NCBI GenBank assembly: GCA_003952965.2 | Contig: CM025850.1 | Coordinates: 38,231,557 to 38,295,556, forward strand | Origin: Morella rubra | Lineage: Eukaryota; Streptophyta; Magnoliopsida; Fagales; Myricaceae | DNA length: 64,000 bases | Reading direction: 5' to 3' | The notes under the pieces: generated by a model | Told to the model about the DNA's origin: nothing | Databases searched by the model: none | What the model saw: only the letters and a program-made list of their open reading frames with translations | Shown: positions 1 through 11,327 of the stretch, piece by piece | How the letters are laid out: each line of letters starts with the position of its first letter | Position numbering within the stretch: the first letter of the stretch is position 1 | Program-made: the position numbers and the translations under genes

Positions 1-2829
1 GGAAAGTAATTGTGTGGGGGGAGAACAATGAGCACAAAAGAAAAAAAATGAGAACAAAATTTGATAGGTGACACACTATGAGTATGTCATTTATGTTGTA
101 AAAGGATAGAAGAATACAATTTTACATATGTACTTTTTGATCGTGACGTATTTGAGGAGCCTTAATCATAAGGTGCCACTTATATCATAGTTATGGCTTA
201 GTCATCCTTTGGTTTATTTTGGAATTAATTATAAATTCTTTATGAATCAAAAAATGGGACCTTATTTTATCTCTGAACATTTTTAATGGTTATTTCGAGG
301 AGATTTTTAAATTAGGAATCTTATACATTTAATTAACATAAATTGAATAAGTTGCTCTTGATAGCATAGCTGACCTCGTGGAAAAAATTCTTTTGATTGA
401 AGATCAATAGACGTGGTTAGGACTGACCTTTTATTCTCGTATACATATCGATATTCATTTTGTTACATTAATATTTAGCTTAATTTGCACGAATAGGGTT
501 CCTTGGGGTGATTGTCACTATACTAAAATTGTACTTTCTCTGTAGCTTTTATTGACAATTTGTCTCTAAAGTGATCAATCTTGCGTGTAGATGATATCGT
601 ATAATCCATATTTTCTTATCTTATTACGTGGAAAATATGACTTATATATTTTTTAAGCCACATATCCTTTACTAATTAGAAAACAGTTCATTATAGGTTC
701 AGGAGCGAGAAATATAATTAAAAAAAAAGAAAATACTAATGTCAAATATAATTTAGATTAAAATATAAAATATAACACATAAAAGAGTGTATAAAAAATT
801 CAAATAAATTACTAAATATAACTAACTTCTGAGAGCTAATCACATCAGAGAATCTACAGCTTGCTTGCCCATATAGATGAGTTTACGCGTTTTAAATTAA
901 TATAATAAAAATAGACAAGCATGGGTGGAATAATACAATTATTATAGTATTATTATAATTTAAATTAAAATTTATTATATGACGATATAAAACAAAGAAT
1001 TTTGTTACTGTACATCTTATTTTAAAAAATATTAAATTAAGAACACTAAAGGTTAAGTACCACATACAGCACATAGAGTTGCAAAAAAAAAGGGATAGAA
1101 GGAAGTAATTTGTAATCAGTCGTAGTGCCAGGGCAAGAGAATTGGGTAGCTACTAATTTAAATCAGTTTTTTATTTAATTGTGAGTTTTATTCAATTAGT
1201 AGAATTAGATTTATAATTTATAATGTTTGTTGGTACCTATTATGAATTATTATAATTAATATGATTATATTAGATTATATTGGGCATGTTGATAATTATC
1301 ATATTTTTTGGGGATCCCTCTTTAATTTGTTTAGATGTTTATCTCGATTTTTTCATTGTTGTTATTTTTTTTTCCACATTTTTTTGTTTTACCTGGCTTT
1401 TATTGCCCAGGAAGTTCAGTACTTCCGGTTGTTTTTGCTTTTTTCTTAATAAATTTAAAATTTTATTTTAAAATTTAAAATTTAAATAAAAAAAAACTTT
1501 ACTTTGGGGTTGAAGAAGAAAGTGGGCGCATAATATTATTCGACGACGTGATTTTGTAGTGAGAGCAAAATCAACATAAGGATTTTCCAAAAAGGCTATA
1601 TATGGCCTCTCCAGTAGCATAGATCACAGCTCTGGTGAGAGTGTCCGATCGTGGCAGTTTTAAGTTTGACTTGTTACATTATCCTCCAAAAAAACAATAT
1701 GCATCAAAGGAAATCATAGTGAGATCGCGGGTGTATTAATAAATGGCGATAATCTATTTTTTGGGTGGATATTGACACTTTCACTCATTTAGAAAGTCTG
1801 CCGCTTTTACCGTCTTTCTTATGACATTTTTGCGTTTCTCTCATAATAGGTTTTAACAGATAATATGTATAATAATTAGTTTTCAACATCAGTAGACACC
1901 TTAAACATTTATCCCTATAGAATGGAAAAAAGATGGAATTAAGCCTCAGATTAAGCTTGGAATATACAAAGCTTTATTATATTTAAGATACAAGTCTTAA
2001 AATCTTTATTATTAAAGAAACTAGATCAATATGCAAGGCGTGCAACCGGGGGAGCTTCTTTTCATTTAAATTCTAATTCTGAAGAATTAAATTTTTAAAA
2101 AATAAGTTTCTAATCATATCGCTCTATTCCTATAATCAGACACTTGTTAAGGTGTAAGGGATTTTGAATGGATTTAAAGGAGATTTAAAGTTTTAAAAAA
2201 CTGACTATTATGTCTAATCGTGTAGTAATTGGTTGCTAAAAAGAAGTTTAAATCTTGGATTGTGAACCATAGTGTCGTAACCATTCTAAGCTTTTTTAAA
2301 TTAAAATAATATTAAAAGAAGAAAAACACATACATAGAAATTAGGGGGATATCATTAGCTGTCGTATTTATTACAAAGAAACCCGTCTACCTTAGAGATT
2401 TGCCACACACTTGTACTTTCTGCATATAAGGACGGTATGACACAGGGCATGCTTTTCCAAGTTTCATAACCCTTCAAGCATGGTGAATGGATGTGGCTTC
2501 CTAGCCGCACGAAAGTGTGGAACTCTGTCCCGCGCAAAGGGATAACACGAGTAATACTCAGCTAATCTTACATCATATCCTAAAACAGAAGAACAGGACT
2601 GACGGATTTCTCCAAGGACAACAGATAAAGCATGACTTAAGCGTTTCATGGTTAAAGTTCATCATTTTCACGCCTGTAAAGGGTTACCCAATTTTAAATT
2701 TAAAGGTGACCTCACTCTCTGTCGAGAAAGATTCTTTGGCACAACTGTAACAATTACACTGAGGAACCCAACAACCATAAAGTTCAAGTTTTTCATTATT
2801 CTTCATGTCTGGAAGTAGTTCCTAAACTA
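1..2829. other. AT-rich intergenic region, no gene recognised
   Basis: This stretch is strongly AT-rich, with many homopolymer runs and stop codons in every frame. No open frame longer than about 77 codons occurs, and none matches a family I know. The part from about 2,340 to 2,750 is less AT-rich and has overlapping short minus-strand frames of about 60 codons, which could be the remnant of an unknown coding exon. I see no splice structure or domain to support that. Confidence 0.6.
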
Positions 2830-2837
2830 AAGAGGGA

Positions 2838-3248
2838 CTAAGGTTCGAGCGTGTCCTGACAGAAGCCGACTTTTCTAACCTGCCTTACCTGCAATCTGTA
2901 GCCAAAGAGGGACTAAGGTTGCACCCCCCAACCCCACTGATGCTCACCCAACAAGCCAATGCCAATGTCAAAATCGGTGGCTATGACATCCCCAAGGGAT
3001 CAAACGTTCACGTTAACGTTTGGACCAAAGCAGGCGATCCGGGCGTGTGGAAGAACCCGTTCCACCGTGAGTTCCGCTCAGAAGCGGGTTCTCGAGGATC
3101 ATGAAGAGGCCGTGGAAGGCCACGTGACTTCCGGCTACTTCCGTTTGGTGCGGGACCAGCAAGTTTGCCGGGGTGCCCCTCCTCCCCTCCATCGTGGATC
3201 GGAGACCCCGGAAGGGATAGATCTGCCTGCGCCCAACTCTCTCTGAGA
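2838..3248 (+). pseudogene. CYP98A-type cytochrome P450 pseudogene fragment
   Basis: The plus frame starting at 2,847 reads as the C-terminal third of a CYP98A p-coumaroyl shikimate/quinate 3'-hydroxylase, a P450 of lignin and phenylpropanoid synthesis. It covers the K-helix segment ([14 protein letters not shown]) and the following [19 protein letters not shown] strand. The frame then degrades: a TGA stop follows [12 protein letters not shown]. In the same frame a damaged heme-binding region follows (DFRLLPFGAG, then PASLPG where RRVCPG is expected), so the cysteine that ligates heme is lost. Nothing upstream encodes the N-terminal two thirds. A 17-bp direct repeat (AAAGAGGGACTAAGGTT) at about 2,829 and 2,904 suggests a small duplication at the 5' breakpoint. 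It is a non-functional fragment; the family assignment is from memory of conserved sequence. Confidence 0.85.
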
Positions 3249-3592
3249 TGGGGGTGGAGAGGAGGTGGGAGCTGATCTCCTCTCCCGAGAAAGATTGAAT
3301 AAAAAATAATTAAATGAAATAAAAACCACTTTTAAAACTGAAAGTTTCCTAACAGAGTTTGTCTCAGTTTCAAAACCCAAACTTCTAATTTATATTAAAG
3401 CACTAAATCTAAATCTCAGACCCTTCAAATCTAAATCTAAACTCTAAAGCTTTAGAGTGAATCTTTTTCCTCTCAACAATACCTTGCCTCCAATTTTTGT
3501 TTACCAATTACATTTGGTATATGTCACAAACAAAGAACCGAAAATATAAAGGTCTCTTTTAGTCGAGTGAATGTTAGTTTAGAATATCTTAC

Positions 3593-4287
3593 CTCGACAA
3601 CAATGGTGGAAAAAATGGGTCTAAAGATAAATGGGTAAGCACTTGTCGTTGTGACGGCGAAAAGTTTCTTCAACCTTAAAGTCATAACATGCTCTTGTGT
3701 GTTGTTTGCTAAGAAGACTTCTAATTTGGTCTTAAGTTGACCATCGAAGATTTCAGATCGGTAAGATTCAGAGCAAGATTGCGTTAGGGTCGATTGCTAA
3801 TGGCCCATAAAAACTTCCCATGACGAAAGAATGACGCTAGTCAAGATCTTTGACGCGAATTGCAAAGCACTATCCCAGTAAATATCAAAAATTAAAGAAA
3901 AAGGGAGATATACAAACATAGCGAGCAAACTTTCTTTCTTAAAGTGACAACGGGACGTCCATCAGCATCATTCAAGCGAACCCCGTCGTGAAATTTGAAC
4001 AACTTTCCATCAGCTTTGAAAACAACTTTCTTGCGATTTAGGTCATTAACATAAATAGTCTCCATCGGTAGTTTTTGAAAATCAAGATTAACAGGATCAG
4101 ATTCAGGAGCACAAAACACGGAGCCGATTACGACGTATCCCGGATAAGCTTCTGGCGGACTCGCATGAAGTAGTCCTTCGTAGTCCGGCTGTAATTCCAT
4201 GGGTTTAGGGAAACTGGGTACAATACCGGTACCTGGTGATGAATTGAGGCTTTGTCCATCTAAAACAGAGACAAAGAGCTCTCTCAT
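3593..4287 (-). pseudogene. LURP-one-related (tubby C-like) gene, broken and 3'-truncated
   Basis: Exon 1 (4,287 to 3,931) encodes an intact 119-residue N-terminal half of a LURP-one-related protein. This plant family has a tubby C-terminal-like fold, and some members act in pathogen defence. Recognisable parts are YEGLLHASPPEAYPGY-like leader sequence, KVVFKADGKLFKFHDGVRL and DADGRPVVTLRKK. A donor at 3,930 and an 83-bp intron lead to exon 2 (3,847 to 3,593), which continues in phase with WEVFMGH and then QLKTKLEVFLANNTQEHV and ends ..STIVVE before a GTAAG donor. Exon 2 carries an in-frame TAG at 3,799-3,797 and a one-base loss after LANNTQEHV. No third exon (the usual YPNVDYAFIVAL end) is found further along the minus strand before the CYP98A fragment, so the 3' end is missing. 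It pairs with the plus-strand relative at 14.9-19.8 kb. Confidence 0.8.
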
Positions 4288-4761
4288 TAAAGTTCAATCA
4301 TGTCACTGTCACATGCCCCTAGCGTATAGGTGAGGAGAGCCCCTAGCTATAGCCTTTAGGTTTGGAGAGGAAAAAAGAAAGAAAAGTAAGGTGGTGTCAC
4401 CGACCCTTCGTTTTTTTTTTTCTTTTTTTTCTTTTATTTTCCTATCGCAACGACCACCCATCTAAAAGCAAAGGAAAATGGCATGGCCCTCCCTTAATCA
4501 ACGGTAAATGGTATGTCGATCTTTGGCTGGCTCCCTCCACCGAGAGGAAGGAGGGTGGTTTGTTTTTTTAATTTTTTGATTTAAAATTTTATCATATTAT
4601 ATATATATTTTATAAATTTTATATTTTTATATATATTTTTATATTTTTTCAAAATTTTAATATTTTAAGATGATTTTTTAAAATTTTAGAATATTTTTAA
4701 AATTTTGATTAAACCGAAACATTAAGATCAATAATGATGTGCGATTAGACCTTCCTTTAAT
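4288..4761. other. AT-rich spacer with pyrimidine tract
   Basis: A T-rich pyrimidine tract lies around 4,405-4,440. It is followed from about 4,570 by almost pure A/T sequence. I see no gene. Confidence 0.5.
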
Positions 4762-5251
4762 ATGGCTGCCTGTGTTTGCTGTAACTTTTTGGGTACCATT
4801 ATCATTCATACAGAACTAAGAAGCATACTTCTGTTGACCTTTGGGGGTGAAGCAGAGGCGATGTTGTTAGGACTTCAGGTGGCTTGTCTTCCAGTTTGGA
4901 CTAATGTTCTCTACGATGGGGATGCTTCAGTTGTTGTGGACGCAGTTGGTAGGGATTTGGCAGATTGCCCCTAGGGGATTGAACCCATTATTTATAATGC
5001 GAAGTGTCCTAGGTTTAGAGGTTCTTTTTCTCCTAGGAGTACGATTAATGTGGCTGCACATTCTCTTGCCGAAATGGGCTGCTTCCTCTAGTAGTCAGGG
5101 ATGCTTCCCCGAGTTCTGTGGGCGCTTCCAGCGTCTTCCTTGGGTTAGTGGGCGGTTTTGTTTTTGTTTCGTTGCTTTTTATCCTTGTAGCTACTGTGTA
5201 TGTTTTCCTTTCTAATATATTATAGCTCAGCTTGATTAAAAAAACAAAAAA
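4762..5251 (+). mobile_element. LINE 3' fragment (RNase H-like domain and A-rich tail)
   Basis: The frame at 4,762-4,974 contains GEAEAMLLGLQVACL and LYDGDASVVVDAV. This is the EAEA...(E/D)GD pattern of the RNase H-like domain found at the end of plant LINE ORF2 (the RVT_3 group). After an internal TAG the same frame continues to AAHSLAEMGCF, matching the usual AHxLA(K/E)xA ending. The segment closes with an A-rich tail at about 5,236-5,251. It is 5'-truncated and interrupted by stops, so it is dead. Similar fragments lie at 8.2, 21.3 and 29.6 kb. Confidence 0.7.
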
Positions 5252-6425
5252 TTGGCATTGCCCCTCTCTCTTAATCAAGGGGAGAGGCGCATGCTTTTTT
5301 TGACTTTTGTTCTGTGATGTGAGAAACAAAAAAGCGGAGAGAGAAGAAAAGGAATGTAAAAATTTAATGTTTGTTTTAAAAAAAAAAAAATTTTAAATAT
5401 TTTATAAGTTTAAATAATTTTTAAATTAGAAAACATAAGTATTTATAATGAAATAAGTTTATTTTTAAAATATATATTTTTTAAAGATAATTTTATGTTA
5501 AATTTATTTAAGGTGTGTGTTTAATTTGAAAAAAATTAATTGATTTAGGTTTGAAAAAAGTTGAAGAAAAGATTGATAGTAATTTAAAAAAAATATTGTA
5601 TCTGTTTATAAATTGTTATAAAAATTTTTGATTTTTGTGTTAAAATATTTTTTGAGATTTGGATTTTTTTTATAAATTTTGTTGAATACATTTACTATTT
5701 TAAATACTTTTACAAAAGCATGCTCTAAGACAAAAGATTTATAAAAAGGAAAAAAGTGAACGAGCTGAGAAGGAAAAAAAGTACATTAAATTGATATAGA
5801 CAATTATCGACTAAAAATAACAAGAGAAGAATGTGCCAATGAAAAAACAAAGGAAAAAAAAAAAAAAAAAGAATAGTAATAATTTAATCACCTTCAAATA
5901 TCATGATTTTGATATTTTGACATCCTAACTACCACTTTCTATATTACATACATCTTTAATTATTAATTTTAGACAATTTACACTCTATATTCGTATATAA
6001 TATCTTTAAAAATTTAATGAATGAAAAATAATTATTTTTTATTAATATTTAAGATGATTAAAGAAATATTTTTTTTATTTATTTAATTAAAAATTTGATA
6101 AAAAAATATAGAATGTCTAAAATTTAATAAATTTAAAAGTTAAAATGTAATAAAAGTGATACGTAAAAGTATAAATTTTATTATAATTCGTAAATAAAAA
6201 ATATATATTGCTCAAAAAAAAAAAACAACTCTGCTGAGCACATCAGGGTCAGCACAAGATACGATGTATGACGGCACATTGTCAATTAAAATCCGAATGG
6301 GTTACAAGATTCCAACCCCATTTAACTAATATTATGCGCCAGGTAATTTCTTCCCCGTGGCGTCCATTGAAATTTTCAAAGGACATGATATCGATGCTTT
6401 TGCTGTAGCAGGAGTCTCAAAGTGC

Positions 6426-6456
<31 letters not shown>

Positions 6457-7253
6457 GGAAAATATAAGGAGTCTCATAGTCCTTACTTGTCCTTGTATGA
6501 TCCGGGGATAATATCTGAAATTAAAACCTGTTCCACAGAAATCGAGAATCACCCTCCACGTACCAAAATATCCCAGCCCTTGAATTCTTCAGCCAGTGAG
6601 AAAGCCAGTCGGAGGGTACAGCTTCCCACCATGATAATATATCTGTCCGAATTCCTTCAGAGCTTTATCTCTTTTCCCAGGTAATCCTTGTCATTCACCA
6701 ACACAACTCCCAATTTTTTCTACCCGACGTCTTCTTCTTTCCCATGTTTTCTCCTTGAGTGGCACCCAGGGGGCTGTGGCTTTACTATCCCTTTAGTGTT
6801 CTTTACACAGTTTTGACAAAAAAATAAGATTTGGCCCCACCCCAAAAAATTTAAAGCCCCTTTTCGTCCCTCTATCTATAGTTTTACAAAACTTAATATT
6901 GAAGTACCTTAAGTATTTGAAATTACATGTTTGTTTTAAATTTTAAGATTTAATTTGAATTATTTTTTTTGAGTAATAATAGAAATTCAGACACTCATTC
7001 ACGATGCAACATCAAACTCAGACAAATCTGACTCTATATCCACAAAAATTGGATTTAAACTCGATTACTTGCTCTCAGTTCAACAAAGTAATATATAGAA
7101 TTGCATAAATAACGCGATTGTTTTGCTTTTTTGAGTTTTAATTTCTTGCCAGTTAAACTTAAACTCTTTCAAGACTAGGATAACTTTCTAAACCACATGA
7201 GGTAGTTAGTCGTCGCACCTCGTCTTACTATGCATATTCCTCACGGTTACCAC
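5252..7253. other. AT-rich intergenic region
   Basis: This stretch is mostly A/T with homopolymers, including long A at about 5,856-5,870 and T at about 6,427-6,452. A 65-codon open frame at 6,487-6,684 has no recognisable family. Its end (CCGAATTCCTTCAGAGCTTT at about 6,647) recurs with changes near 14,270, so it is probably repeat-derived. No gene is supported. Confidence 0.5.
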
Positions 7254-7559
7254 TTACCATCGACGTTTTGCAAGAGAAACGCAAAATATATTCTGATGGG
7301 TAAGTTGTTTTGGCCTTAGGAAGAGATTGCTACCATCGAGGTCCAATGAAAAGAAGGGTGAGCCCAAGATAGGAAAAGAAAGGCTGGGGCCTATCTTGGT
7401 ATTAACATACCCACGCCGTCTACAAGTCAATAAGATAGGAGGGATAGACAATCCTCTTAATGGCGGGTCACATCCAACCTAGAAGATGAGTCGACGGGAA
7501 GAACTAATCATTTGATTTCCTAACAAAAACGATAGCATGAAGAATAATGTCTGCTCATT

Positions 7560-8070
7560 TAATAAATTAGTGGATATCGTCATCCCCAATGCCAACAGAG
7601 AGATGGGAGAGAAAGACAGGTCCAAGCGCTTAATAAATACGGGGCAGAGGAGGCCTAGGGCACTACCGTCATTCTCAAGACCAATGAAGAATGGTCATCC
7701 CCAAGGCCAATGAGAGACTGTCATCTCAAGACCAATGAGAAAACAGGGAAGGTGAGCTAGACCCAAGTCAAGCGAAAAACAAGCGGGGGGTATAAAAGAA
7801 AGGACAAAGGAAGGGAAAGGTAACTTCTTCCTTTTTAGAGAACCAGTAAACAAAAAGATATAGAAAAATAACGATTAACAAAGACATTAAAGAAATCTCC
7901 CTACGGGGAGGACTCGTGTCATAAGTTGTTTTCTTTGCTTGTAAGAAGAAGGAATAAACATTTCAGCCTTTTAACCCATCCCCAGCATTAGGTCTTTGGC
8001 CCAGTTCCCTCAGGTTCTCAACCCAATAGACTTTGTGATAGGCTGACTAAATTTTGCTCCATCATATTAT
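7560..8070 (+). repeat. Possible retrotransposon LTR fragment
   Basis: This GC-richer block contains short imperfect tandem units built on CCAATGAGAGA and GTCATCCCCAAGGCCAATGA (about 7,580-7,750). They are followed by a TATA-like box (GGTATAAAAG, about 7,787) and an AATAAA at about 7,951. The combination of promoter, poly(A) signal and repeats is typical of a Gypsy-type LTR. I could not find the partner LTR, a primer binding site or a target duplication, so the assignment is inference. Confidence 0.3.
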
Positions 8071-8225
8071 AACATGTACGACACAACTGATAAATTAGAT
8101 GGTCTATTGTGCTTGAGGACTGAATGATACCGGAAAATCTTCCATCTCCAAATTCCCGTAAACAACACATTAGGGAGGCTCAGGTTAGAAAAAACAAGGC
8201 AACCCCAAGAAAGGACAAATAATTA

Positions 8226-8575
8226 AGAGCTTTCGAGCGGCCCTTCTTGCCTGCCTGATGCTGCACCACCTCGATTTTGAGCAGGTTCTTTTTGAAGGAG
8301 ACTCTCTTGTTGTTTGCCGAGCTATTTGTGAACTAGAGTTCTTAATGGAGGGACCGTTGGTTGGACTGCCAGAAGTTTATTTGGGCGCCTCGTCAACAAA
8401 ATCAGTTGGCTCACCTTCTTGCGGAGTGGATTTCTCGTCACTTTGGCTTTGGTTTCTTAGATCTCTTTTTGTTGCCTTATTCTGTTTCTCACGTGGACTA
8501 TTTTGACCCGCCTTGAGGCGGTGTGTTATTTTCTATAAAGTTTGGTTGTTTTTTTTTTTTGAAAAAAAAACTTTT
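8226..8575 (+). mobile_element. LINE 3' fragment (RNase H-like domain)
   Basis: The frame around 8,258 reads FEQVLFEGDSLVVCRAI, the FEGDSLxVVxA signature strand of plant LINE RNase H domains. Frameshifted remnants of the downstream AHxLA region follow. The segment ends in T- and A-rich sequence near 8,550-8,572. It has the same family position as the fragments at 4.8, 21.3 and 29.6 kb but a different truncation point. It is not functional. Confidence 0.6.
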
Positions 8576-9369
8576 AGTATCTACTGGGGCTTACCTTTTA
8601 TTCGTTTCTAGTATTTTTTTTTTTTTTTGGTAAAAGTTTCTAGTATATTTATACTGCCACTAGAACAAATTTATCGTTTTTTGGAACGCCAAATATATTC
8701 TTACATTTACGGCACAACGGATTATTTATTTTTTACTTTTTAAATCTTCTTTCTTAAGATTTAAAAGTTTCTCAGTAGCCTGTCGAAGTAACATAACATA
8801 ACCTTGGACCCGAAAGTTTCGGACTTCATAACACAGACCAATCTTGTAGTCTCTCTTCGAGGAGTCTTGCATTCCTTTCTGATCTCCAAATAATAAACAT
8901 TGTCCGATGATCGACAAGTATCCAAATGTAACGCAGACCAATCTTATTTACATATGTTGTCTGATAGTTTTTCAACATATATTGTAAACAAGAAGAGCCA
9001 GAAGAGACATATCTAAGAATGACAGAAGCAGTAAAGCTGTTTAATCAGAACGCAGACAGTTAATGAAGTCTTTTTCTTGACTTTTCCCTACTTATCAGCT
9101 AAGATACTCGATACTTGAAAGTCAATGTAGAAAGAATTATTTAACGCCAGCCCAAGGGTGCATTTCATGACTCACATTTATCAAAATCGCTGATTTGAAG
9201 TCTATCAACAACCCTAATAGACAGGATAAGTACAGGAAGCTCTCTATATCGGACGTGAGATTTCTTCTTGAGTTGAATTATACTGTTATTTATTTAGGAA
9301 GTAAACGACACCATCTCGTGTTTGTAATAAGGCTGGAAATCGAGGAGATCAATGATAACACCAATATCA
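8576..9369. other. Intergenic region, no gene seen
   Basis: Short open frames of up to about 71 codons occur on both strands without any recognisable family. A 104-codon open frame starting at 9,195 runs into the repeated segment described next and has no domain, so I do not call it a gene. Confidence 0.5.
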
Positions 9370-9700
9370 GAAGCACTTCTATTGTGTTCTTTCTATACGT
9401 ATTTGCAGTGGCCGGGAGACATACAATTAATTTGAAAACAAATAACTTCAGATCGGAGACTAATTTGTATATAAGTTGGACATATATATTGGGTTTGTGT
9501 ATAAATTAGCTGAAGAGTTTGTTGATACAAATTAGTATTTTTGATTACTACAAAAAACTTAAAATTTTAACCTCTTAAGCTCTTCATGATTTAACACATA
9601 TTTGGTATGAAACCTGAACCAGTGTTTGATATCGTGTGCATGCAGCTCCTCACAATCAGACCACCCAAGTCGCTTAATTTGTTGGGTACTAAATTATGTG
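9370..9700. repeat. Repeated segment, copy C (partial)
   Basis: This region aligns by eye with 20,930-21,300 (copy A) and, for most of its length, with 35,640-35,940 (copy B). Shared landmarks in order are CCGGGAGACATAC, ATCTGAAGAG-like, CTTAAAATCCTAACCTCTTAA, ATATTTGGTGTGAAACCTGAA and, shared only with copy A, TTTGTTGGGT...TGTGTTCTAT. It is the most diverged and shortest of the three copies. Confidence 0.65.
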
Positions 9701-9979
9701 TTCTATTACCAGCACATAGGAGGGCTAGAATTAATTAAGGGCACCTCAGATTCCAAATGTGTAGTCTTTAGCTCCAAAATGTCTTCATTAACAAAAAAAC
9801 ACCAGGATCCACTACTAACTGCACTATAAACGTGATGAATAAGATAAAGGCTTCTTCCTACTTCCTAGCTAGTCATGTATGAATCAACTAGTAAAAACTA
9901 AAAAGGTCAAAAAAAAAAGAAATTTTTATAACGATGGTAAAATTTTAGAAGATTAAAATTGTGAAAGTAAAGGCCATAT
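9701..9979. other. Spacer without recognised features
   Basis: This is AT-rich non-coding sequence between repeated segment C and the fold-back region. Confidence 0.4.
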
Positions 9980-10327
9980 TAATATTAGGACTAATCTGTA
10001 CCCTGGTACTCTACAAGCTTCAAGTTGCTTAGAAAAAAAAAAATATTGAGGTTTATACTCCTCATGTCATCCCAAGCAACTATAAATTTATAATTGGTGA
10101 TCTGCTTGCCTTTGAAGCAGTCAAGACAGGAAGCGGCTCACCTACCATTGAATTCCCATGCCAGTTTCCTACTGCTTTAACATCGATGCCATACACGTAT
10201 CCAATTCGTTTATATGAAGGTTATGATGTTGTCCATCTCACTCCTAACAGAATAGGGGCAGACGCCATAAAAAAAATATAATTATATTGTTACAAGTGGA
10301 TAAGTGGACATATAATGCGGCTATAAT

Positions 10328-10424
10328 CAGTGGCAGATCCAGGACTCAATTTAAAGGGAGGTAAACTCTTAAGACAAAATTTTTTTTTTTTGGCCTTGGG
10401 GGCCACCCCCTGCATCTGTCACTG
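10328..10424. mobile_element. hAT-like MITE (97 bp) with 8-bp target duplication
   Basis: The ends are CAGTGGCAGATCCAGG and the inverse of CTGCATCTGTCACTG, giving imperfect terminal inverted repeats that start CAGTG. The element is flanked on both sides by GCTATAAT (10,320-10,327 and 10,425-10,432), an exact 8-bp duplication as expected for hAT transposition. Removing it restores continuity of the left arm with the right arm of the surrounding inverted repeat, which supports insertion into that arm. Confidence 0.8.
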
Positions 10425-10566
10425 GCTATAATAAATAGGGTTTGGATTCACTCATAATATTAAAGTTCTAATATATATTTTAATAGCGACTCTCATTGAA
10501 TTAACATATTAATAAATGAAATTAACGGCCAAGATCAATTTACAAAACACATAAAAGGAAAGTGTT

Positions 10567-10656
10567 AAACCACGTAAGAGACCTAGTGGAAGCCTTTGAA
10601 GCAGTAAATTTTTATTTACTGCTTCAAAGGCTTCCACTAGGTCTCTTACGTGGTTT
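10567..10656. repeat. Perfect hairpin, 43-bp stem and 4-nt loop
   Basis: The left arm 10,567-10,609 (starting AAACCACGTAAGAGACCTAG) is the exact reverse complement of 10,614-10,656, with a TTTT loop. Part of the arm (GCCTTTGAAGCAGT) also occurs at about 10,110. If transcribed it would give a fully double-stranded RNA. I do not recognise a known microRNA in it. Confidence 0.9.
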
Positions 10657-10984
10657 TCCACTTCTCTTGACAAGCAGATGACCAATTATAAATTTATAGT
10701 TGCTTGGGATGACAGGAGTGTAAACCTCAGTATTATTTAAAAGTACACGGTTGTCCTAATATAAGTACCAGTGATATCCTACCAAGCTGCTCTTATTAAC
10801 ATAACACATTAATGAATGAAATTAATGCATATTGATTTAAAAATACGCAGTTTAACACTTTCTTTTTATATTTTTCTAAATTGATCATCCGTTAATTTTA
10901 TTTATTAATGTGATGACTACATATTAAGACCTTAACATTATGAGTGAATCCAAACCCCATTTATTATAGCCAACAATAATATTA

Positions 10985-11300
10985 TATATCCACTTGTAAC
11001 AATTATATTAATAGAAGCTAGTTTATTATGTTTAATAAGTATATTCTTAATTTTCTTGCTTATAAATAAAATTCAAAAGTTTTGTGTTTCTGAAAAGGCT
11101 ACAAATCATTAAATTATTGCTCGGTCCACTTTCCGGCACTCTAACAGTTATGTCAATAGGAGCTATTTTAATATCATAATAAGCATATTCTCAATTTTCT
11201 TGCTTAATTATAACATAAAAAGCAAAAGTTTTGAGACAGCGCTAGCTGTAACAATTACTTTAATAGGAGCCATTTAATATGTTTCCGAGTACAGTATTAA
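10985..11300. repeat. Degenerate tandem repeat units (first block)
   Basis: Units of roughly 115-150 bp share the order TAACAATTA.TTTAATAGGAGC, ATTTTAATATG, AATAAGCATAT and TCAATTTTCTTGCTTATAA. Starts are near 10,990, 11,140 and 11,248. Further units lie at about 13,983-14,220, so the array appears to be split by the 2.4-2.7 kb of inserted DNA in between. Confidence 0.55.
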
Positions 11301-11327
11301 TTCTAAGGTAGGGAGGATATATATATA

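Larger units (their letters stand above)
9980..11020. repeat. Nested inverted-repeat (fold-back) region
   Basis: Several arm pairs are visible. About 9,980-10,110 is the inverted partner of about 10,665-10,800, sharing AGGTTTAxACTCCT, GTCATCCCAAGCAACTATAA and ATCTGCTTG. About 10,270-10,320 plus 10,433-10,566 is the inverted partner of about 10,845-11,015, sharing TTGGATTCACTCATAAT and AAAGTGTTAAAC. At the centre is a perfect hairpin at 10,567-10,656. The left arm is interrupted by a 97-bp hAT-like MITE. The region looks like a composite of fold-back elements; I see no coding sequence. Confidence 0.75.

Noticed and set aside
2355..2750. Overlapping short frames as a possible gene exon
   Set aside because: Protein-like composition but no family that I recognise and no start, splice or domain support.
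4470..5275. Similar phrases around the first LINE fragment (TGGCATGGCCCTCCC and TGGCATTGCCCCTCTC) as a target duplication
   Set aside because: They are too long and too different for a LINE target duplication and do not touch the fragment's ends closely enough to be convincing.
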